From: Clostridia bacterium
GTDB lineage: Bacteria; Bacillota; Clostridia; Oscillospirales; Acutalibacteraceae
Length of the DNA stretch: 64,000 nt
Reading direction: 5' to 3'
Assembly (NCBI GenBank): GCA_017623615.1
Contig: JAGAOT010000007.1
Coordinates: 1-64,000 of the forward strand
Shown here: positions 60,084 to 64,000 of the stretch, in pieces
Layout: each line of letters opens with the position of its first letter
Position numbering within the stretch: position 1 is the first letter of the stretch
Program-made: the position numbers and the translations under genes
Notes under the pieces: generated by a model
Seen by the model: the letters and a program-made list of their open reading frames with translations, nothing else
What the model was told of the DNA's origin: nothing
Databases searched by the model: none

Positions 60084-62135
60084 TCAGGGAATTAAAACAT
60101 TTTCCTGCTGATAGCTCTGCATTGTGTCGCTCTGACCGAAATAATATTCGGCAATGGATGCAACAACGGGCGCAAGCCTGCCGCCCGCGGTGAAGCCTTC
60201 GCCGACAACGGCAACAGCGATTTCGGGGTTTTCATAAGGTGCAAAGGCGATAAGAAAGCCGTTGTTAACCTTGACGGAATGACCCTCAAGGCGCCTTATT
60301 TCCTGCGATGTGCCCGTTTTGCAGGCAACATTTACTTTAAGATTTTTAAAATAAGAAGTTTTATATCTTTCGCCGACCGCCGCCATGCCGCGCTGAACAA
60401 TTTCAAGCGATTTGTCGGAAATATCCATCTGTGCAACGATTTCGGGCGATTTTTCGATAATTGTCTGCGAATAATCGTAGCTCTTTATGCTCTTAACGAA
60501 GTGGGTTTTGTATCTTGTGCCGCCGTTTGCGAGGGTTGCGCAGTAGTTTGCAAGCTGAATGGGCGAAAACAGATTGCCTGCCTGACCAATCGCGGACTGG
60601 ATAGTGTAGCCGGGAAGCCATTTTTGATTGAGCGATGCGCGGTATTCGGGGCTGTCCAAAACACCGGTTGCTTCGCCCAGCTCACAGCCGGTTTTTGCGC
60701 CAAGACCGAAAAGGGTACGGTATTCGTTCATTTTTTCAATGCCGAGCTGTTTGCCGACCTCATAGAAAAAGGTGTTGCAGGATTCATTAAGCGCGTTAAC
60801 AACGCCCACAAAGCGGGTAACGTGGCTTTGCTCACACTTGAAATTCTGACCGAGGTATTCATACATGCCCGAGCAATAAACGGTTGTGTCCTCTTCAATA
60901 ATCCCCTCTTCCAATGCGGCAAGGGCAACAGAGGGCTTCATGGTTGAGCCCGTTGCATAGGTTGAAAGCAGTGCTCTGTTCCAAAGCGGAGCGGCGGGGT
61001 CCTCATTAAGAGCTTTAACGTTTTCGCTGTAGGTTGAAATATCATAGGTGGGATAAGATGCGCAGGCAAGAATACCGCCCGTTTTGCAGTTAAGAACAAC
61101 AACAGCACCCGCGTTGTCAACAAGGTTGCCCTCGTCGGAGCCCGCAAAGGCAAGCAGAGTGTCCTCCAAGGAATCCTGCGCAACCTTCTGAAGCCCCGCA
61201 TCAATGGTTAAAACAACCGTGTTGCCCTGAATGGGAGCGGTTGTTACAGCGGTTGAGCGGTTGCCCTCGCTGTCGCGATAAACGGTTTCTTCGCCGTCGG
61301 TACCTTTAAGATATTCTTCCATTGCGGCTTCAATGCCGCTTTTGCCGAGGTAATCGGTGATTTTATAGCCCTCGGACTTGAGTTCCTTATATTCTTCGGC
61401 ATCAATCGCGCCTATTCTGCCCAAAACGTGAGGGGCAAGCGTGCCGTCGGCATATTGCCTTACGGGCACAACCTCAACGTCAACGCCCTGATAGAATATG
61501 CTGTTTTCTTTTATCAGCGAAACCATCGCATCGGGCACATCGGTTGCAAAGGTGTAGGGGTAGCCGATGCTGAAAAACAGGCGCACCATTTCATAGCGCA
61601 CCGAGGCAATCTTGCGCGCATCGGCGGGTGAATAGCCTTGCAAATCATATTCATCAATCAATGCATCGAAGCAGTTTTGCGCGGTTGCGTATTCGTTGAG
61701 ATTGAGCATGTCCTCGCTTTTCATCTGGGAAATCAGGCTTTCGCTGTTTTCTTTGAAAGCGATGTTGCCGTTTTGGTCAAAAACAAGGGGCAGATTGTCA
61801 ATCCATTCAAGATTGTTTTTCTCAAAAAGATTAATGAGGCTCAATATGATTTCGTTGCGTCTTTCCTGCTCGGAGGATGACGGAAAATAGGCGTAGTCAA
61901 AAATAATCGAATAGCCCTGGTCGTTATAGACAAGCTTTTGACCGTTGCAGTCAACGATTTCTCCCCTTGCGGCAGAAATTCTTGCCGTTTTTTCGGAAAC
62001 GGCGGAGCTTGCCGCATCGTATTCGGGTCCGTCGATAATCTGAATTTTAACAAGGTCAAAGGCAAAAAAAACAAAGAAAGCCAACAGCACGCAAAAGGAT
62101 ATAACGCGCCTTGCGGGGGTTATTTTTACATGCAT
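60084..62135 (-). CDS. mrdA: Penicillin-binding protein 2 (elongation transpeptidase)
   Basis: PBP2 crosslinks peptidoglycan during side-wall growth with RodA and MreBCD. The 683-residue protein has an N-terminal membrane segment (residues 9-29), a dimerisation domain, and a transpeptidase domain with the active serine in STMK, SCN in ALNESCNTF, and KTGTS. ATG 62135 follows AAAGGAGGTC; in-frame sequence upstream crosses repeats and is rejected. Fourth gene of the mreB-mreC-mreD-mrdA-minD row. Confidence 0.95.
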   Translation of the reverse strand: MHVKITPARRVISFCVLLAFFVFFAFDLVKIQIIDGPEYDAASSAVSEKTARISAARGEIVDCNGQKLVYNDQGYSIIFDYAYFPSSSEQERRNEIILSLINLFEKNNLEWIDNLPLVFDQNGNIAFKENSESLISQMKSEDMLNLNEYATAQNCFDALIDEYDLQGYSPADARKIASVRYEMVRLFFSIGYPYTFATDVPDAMVSLIKENSIFYQGVDVEVVPVRQYADGTLAPHVLGRIGAIDAEEYKELKSEGYKITDYLGKSGIEAAMEEYLKGTDGEETVYRDSEGNRSTAVTTAPIQGNTVVLTIDAGLQKVAQDSLEDTLLAFAGSDEGNLVDNAGAVVVLNCKTGGILACASYPTYDISTYSENVKALNEDPAAPLWNRALLSTYATGSTMKPSVALAALEEGIIEEDTTVYCSGMYEYLGQNFKCEQSHVTRFVGVVNALNESCNTFFYEVGKQLGIEKMNEYRTLFGLGAKTGCELGEATGVLDSPEYRASLNQKWLPGYTIQSAIGQAGNLFSPIQLANYCATLANGGTRYKTHFVKSIKSYDYSQTIIEKSPEIVAQMDISDKSLEIVQRGMAAVGERYKTSYFKNLKVNVACKTGTSQEIRRLEGHSVKVNNGFLIAFAPYENPEIAVAVVGEGFTAGGRLAPVVASIAEYYFGQSDTMQSYQQENVLIP

Positions 62136-62156
62136 GGTTTGACCTCCTTTGTGGTT

Positions 62157-62235
62157 TTGCTGCGCAAAACAGTGATATACGGCTTGCGCCGTGTGATATA
62201 TTGCTTCGCAATGTGATATTTGCCTGCGGCAAGTT
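62157..62235. repeat. Array of mini-hairpins joined by GTGATAT
   Basis: Tandem units of about 20 bp: TGCTGCGCAAAACA, then GTGATATACGGCTTGCGCCG, GTGATATATTGCTTCGCAAT and GTGATATTTGCCTGCGGCAA. Each has its own short inverted repeat with a different sequence but the same GTGATAT spacer. The GGGCGATTCGTGAATCGCCC palindrome follows at 62258-62282. All lie between mreD and mrdA. Confidence 0.7.
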
Positions 62236-62287
62236 AAGGGGCTGCGCCGCATTATATGCGGGCGATTCGTGAATCGCCCCTGCATTT

Positions 62288-62806
62288 TTATTCAACCGAA
62301 AAATGCTTTTCTACGCTTCTGACGATGATAAACATAAACGGAATGAATAACGCTGTGTAGAAAATACCCGGCAGATAGTAGCGCAAAAGCATGTGTGCCG
62401 CGGAGTCGAGCCCGCCGAAAACAAAATGGAAAAGCCAGTAAACAAGAGTATAAAGTGTGATTGCGGTAAAGGAAAGAATGCCTGCAGTCACAACGTTGTT
62501 TCTCATTATTGTGTTGATAAGCGTGCCGCAGATAAAGCCCACCGAGAGCAAAAACAGCGCATTATAGCTTGCCCCCGATGAAAAAACATCCCACAGCGCG
62601 CCCGCAAATAGCCCGAATATCATGCCGAAAATGTCGCGTTCAAACATCGCAACGCAGACAACCGCGGGTATAAGCAACAAAGCCCTGACGCCGAAAATCT
62701 GCGGAAACAAGCCGTCTGTATTTTGAAGAACGGAAAGCAGCAGAAGAATCAGTGCAAGGCATAACCTGCGGAATATGAGCTTTTTGTTTTGTGTTTCAAG
62801 AGTCAT
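62288..62806 (-). CDS. mreD: Rod shape-determining protein MreD
   Basis: The 172-residue integral membrane protein has five to six hydrophobic segments, including LCLALILLLLSVLQNTDGLFP and GMIFGLFAGALWDVFS, the conserved GLxxGxxxD pattern of MreD. It completes the MreBCD elongation complex. The ribosome site is weak; ATG 62806 follows AATAAAAGCC, and a large repeat element separates it from mreC, so coupling is loose. Confidence 0.92.
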   Translation of the reverse strand: MTLETQNKKLIFRRLCLALILLLLSVLQNTDGLFPQIFGVRALLLIPAVVCVAMFERDIFGMIFGLFAGALWDVFSSGASYNALFLLSVGFICGTLINTIMRNNVVTAGILSFTAITLYTLVYWLFHFVFGGLDSAAHMLLRYYLPGIFYTALFIPFMFIIVRSVEKHFSVE

Positions 62807-62821
62807 GGCTTTTATTGTGTT

Positions 62822-62964
62822 AGTGAAAAGTGAATAATGAAAAGTGAAAAGTTAATGGGCTACGCCGCAATTTTATGCGGGCGATTCGTGAATCGCCCCT
62901 ACAAAAATCGGGTACGGGTGAAACCCGTCCTTAACTCTTCATTTTTCACTTTTAACTCTTCACT
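62822..62964. repeat. Composite repeat: GTAGGG palindrome nested in an AGTGAAAAGT element
   Basis: Left arm AGTGAAAAGTGAATAATGAA and AAAGTGAAAAGTTAATGG; right arm ending CTTTTAACTCTTCACT. In the centre is GGGCGATTCGTGAATCGCCC followed by CTAC, then GGGTACGGGTGAAACCCGTCC. Ends at the first base of the mreC stop codon. Confidence 0.85.
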
Positions 62965-63809
62965 TAATCAGAATTTTGTCCGTCAAAAGAAGTGATGATA
63001 AAAACATCGGTTATTTCGTCAAATTCAACGCCGGGGTCGATAATTGCGCTTGCGGAAATGTCAACCGTGCCGTCAACGATGTCAACAACCGTGCCGATAA
63101 TCAAATCGCGCGGGAAAATGCCGCCAACGCCCGAGGTGCAGACAATTCCGCCCGCTGTGACTGCCGTTGATGCCGAAAGACCGGGCATATGGCAGCTGCC
63201 GTCCTGCGCAAGCTCAACCGTTGAGGTAACAAAGCCGAGGTCGCGAGTGCGCACCTCATAGGCGCTCACGTTTACCTTGGGGTTGAGAATGGTGTTGACC
63301 GTGCAGCGGGTCGGGGTTACGGACGACACAACGCCGACAAGATATTTGCCGTAAATAACGGGGTCGTTAACGCTGATATCGCTCGCCGAGCCCTTGTTGA
63401 GGGTGAAAGAGCCCATGTGATTTGCCGCATCCCTGCCGATAATGGCGGCTTCGGCAAAAACATAGTCGGTGTGCTGCTCTTTTATTTCCAAAAATTCCTG
63501 ATAGAAGTCGTTTTTATGCTTGATTTCCTCATAGTCAACAAGCTGCTCGGTGAGGGAATCAATCTTTTTCTGCATTTCCTCAACCTCTTTTGCAAGCGCG
63601 GAGGAGGATTTGAACGAGATGGGAAGATTTGAAAATTCGGCGGCAATATAAGACGAAAGGCGCGAAACAGGACCAAAAATAACGCTTGTTACGCTTGTGA
63701 GCGGCGAAGAACCGCTTCTTGAGGCGAGTGCGAACACCGAGCCTGCAAGCAGAGCCGCAGCAACAACTGCAAATATTTTAAATGCCGTGCTTTTGAAAAA
63801 GCGATTCAT
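62964..63809 (-). CDS. mreC: Rod shape-determining protein MreC
   Basis: MreC links cytoplasmic MreB to the extracellular peptidoglycan synthases. The 281-residue protein has an N-terminal membrane helix (residues 10-28), a coiled coil (about 66-105, KEVEEMQKKIDSLTEQLVDYEEIKHK) and the beta-barrel C-terminal domain with ADISVNDPVI and GLVGV-like strands (YLVGVVSSV). AAGGAGC precedes ATG 63809. Length is normal. Confidence 0.95.
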   Translation of the reverse strand: MNRFFKSTAFKIFAVVAAALLAGSVFALASRSGSSPLTSVTSVIFGPVSRLSSYIAAEFSNLPISFKSSSALAKEVEEMQKKIDSLTEQLVDYEEIKHKNDFYQEFLEIKEQHTDYVFAEAAIIGRDAANHMGSFTLNKGSASDISVNDPVIYGKYLVGVVSSVTPTRCTVNTILNPKVNVSAYEVRTRDLGFVTSTVELAQDGSCHMPGLSASTAVTAGGIVCTSGVGGIFPRDLIIGTVVDIVDGTVDISASAIIDPGVEFDEITDVFIITSFDGQNSD

Positions 63810-63835
63810 CGGTAAAGCTCCTTAAGGTGGATTAC

Positions 63836-64000
63836 TTAAATGTATTTCTTGTTGCCTGTTACGTTGAGAGTGTTGTTCTCAAGGCAGATGCCCGTGCCGT
63901 CCGCAACGCAGTCAAGAGGATTGGTTGCAATAACAACGGGGATTTTTGTTTCAGCCGAAATAAGCTGGTCAAGACCTCTGAGAAGTGCGCCGCCGCCCGT
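63836..64000 (-). CDS. mreB: Rod shape-determining protein MreB (C-terminal end)
   Basis: The last 54 codons of the actin-like MreB filament protein are visible: [35 protein letters not shown], and a short tail ending NKKYI. The rest lies beyond the window. It heads the minus-strand row of shape and partition genes. Confidence 0.93.
   Translation of the reverse strand, partial: TGGGALLRGLDQLISAETKIPVVIATNPLDCVADGTGICLENNTLNVTGNKKYI

Overview
The window reads as chromosomal DNA of a Gram-positive gut-type Clostridia bacterium, most likely Oscillospirales/Ruminococcaceae-like. This is inferred from TTGACA-N17-TATAAT promoters, strong GGAGG-type ribosome sites, Thr-rich lipoproteins with typical lipoboxes, the Firmicutes order SRP RNA-dnaX-ybaB-recR and dnaN-S4-recF-remB, Soj/Spo0J/Noc homologues, and ECF-type ThiT and QueT transporters. 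No tRNA, rRNA, prophage, IS transposase or CRISPR array was seen.

1-16 kb: end of an unidentified gene, galU, a zinc-ribbon membrane protein, prfB without the usual frameshift, a cyclase-family enzyme with a sugar transferase, a VanY-type carboxypeptidase, a membrane M28 peptidase followed by a MITE-like element, lipoproteins, an orphan pduL, a VTT-nucleoside hydrolase fusion and a radical SAM protein. 15.7-16.1 kb holds a compact convergent-promoter locus encoding a 35-aa holin-like peptide, a likely type I toxin-antitoxin module. A TPP riboswitch with thiT follows.

17-31.7 kb: a large propeller-like lipoprotein, nth and an Ogg-type glycosylase (base excision repair), queT with a candidate preQ1 riboswitch, a NagD-like phosphatase, an XRE regulator, rsmD-coaD-coiled-coil operon, uvrC, rpsF-ssb-rpsR, an M14 peptidase, NUDIX-maf, and an unrecognised 52-aa gene with its own strong promoter.

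31.7-45.6 kb: secA, dCMP deaminase, exonuclease III, a third Thr-rich lipoprotein, a pseudouridine synthase, then a TetR regulator divergent from a three-gene adenylation/condensation/carrier-protein operon (a stand-alone NRPS-like system), a Fic protein with Gln in place of the catalytic His, and a P-loop ATPase.

45.8-64 kb: SRP RNA, dnaX-ybaB-recR, an oriC-like intergenic region with DnaA boxes and an AT-rich tract, then dnaN-S4-recF-remB. Facing it on the minus strand is one long row: mreB-mreC-mreD-mrdA-minD-mnmE-mnmG-rsmG-noc-parA-parB, with two perfect parS sites. dnaA and gyrBA are absent, so the classical origin neighbourhood is rearranged. Together these genes handle origin function, chromosome partition, tRNA/rRNA modification and cell shape.

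Intergenic spaces are full of short repeats: GTAGGG-capped palindromes with exchangeable cores, and roughly 90-145-bp elements bounded by AGTGAAAAGT-like arms.
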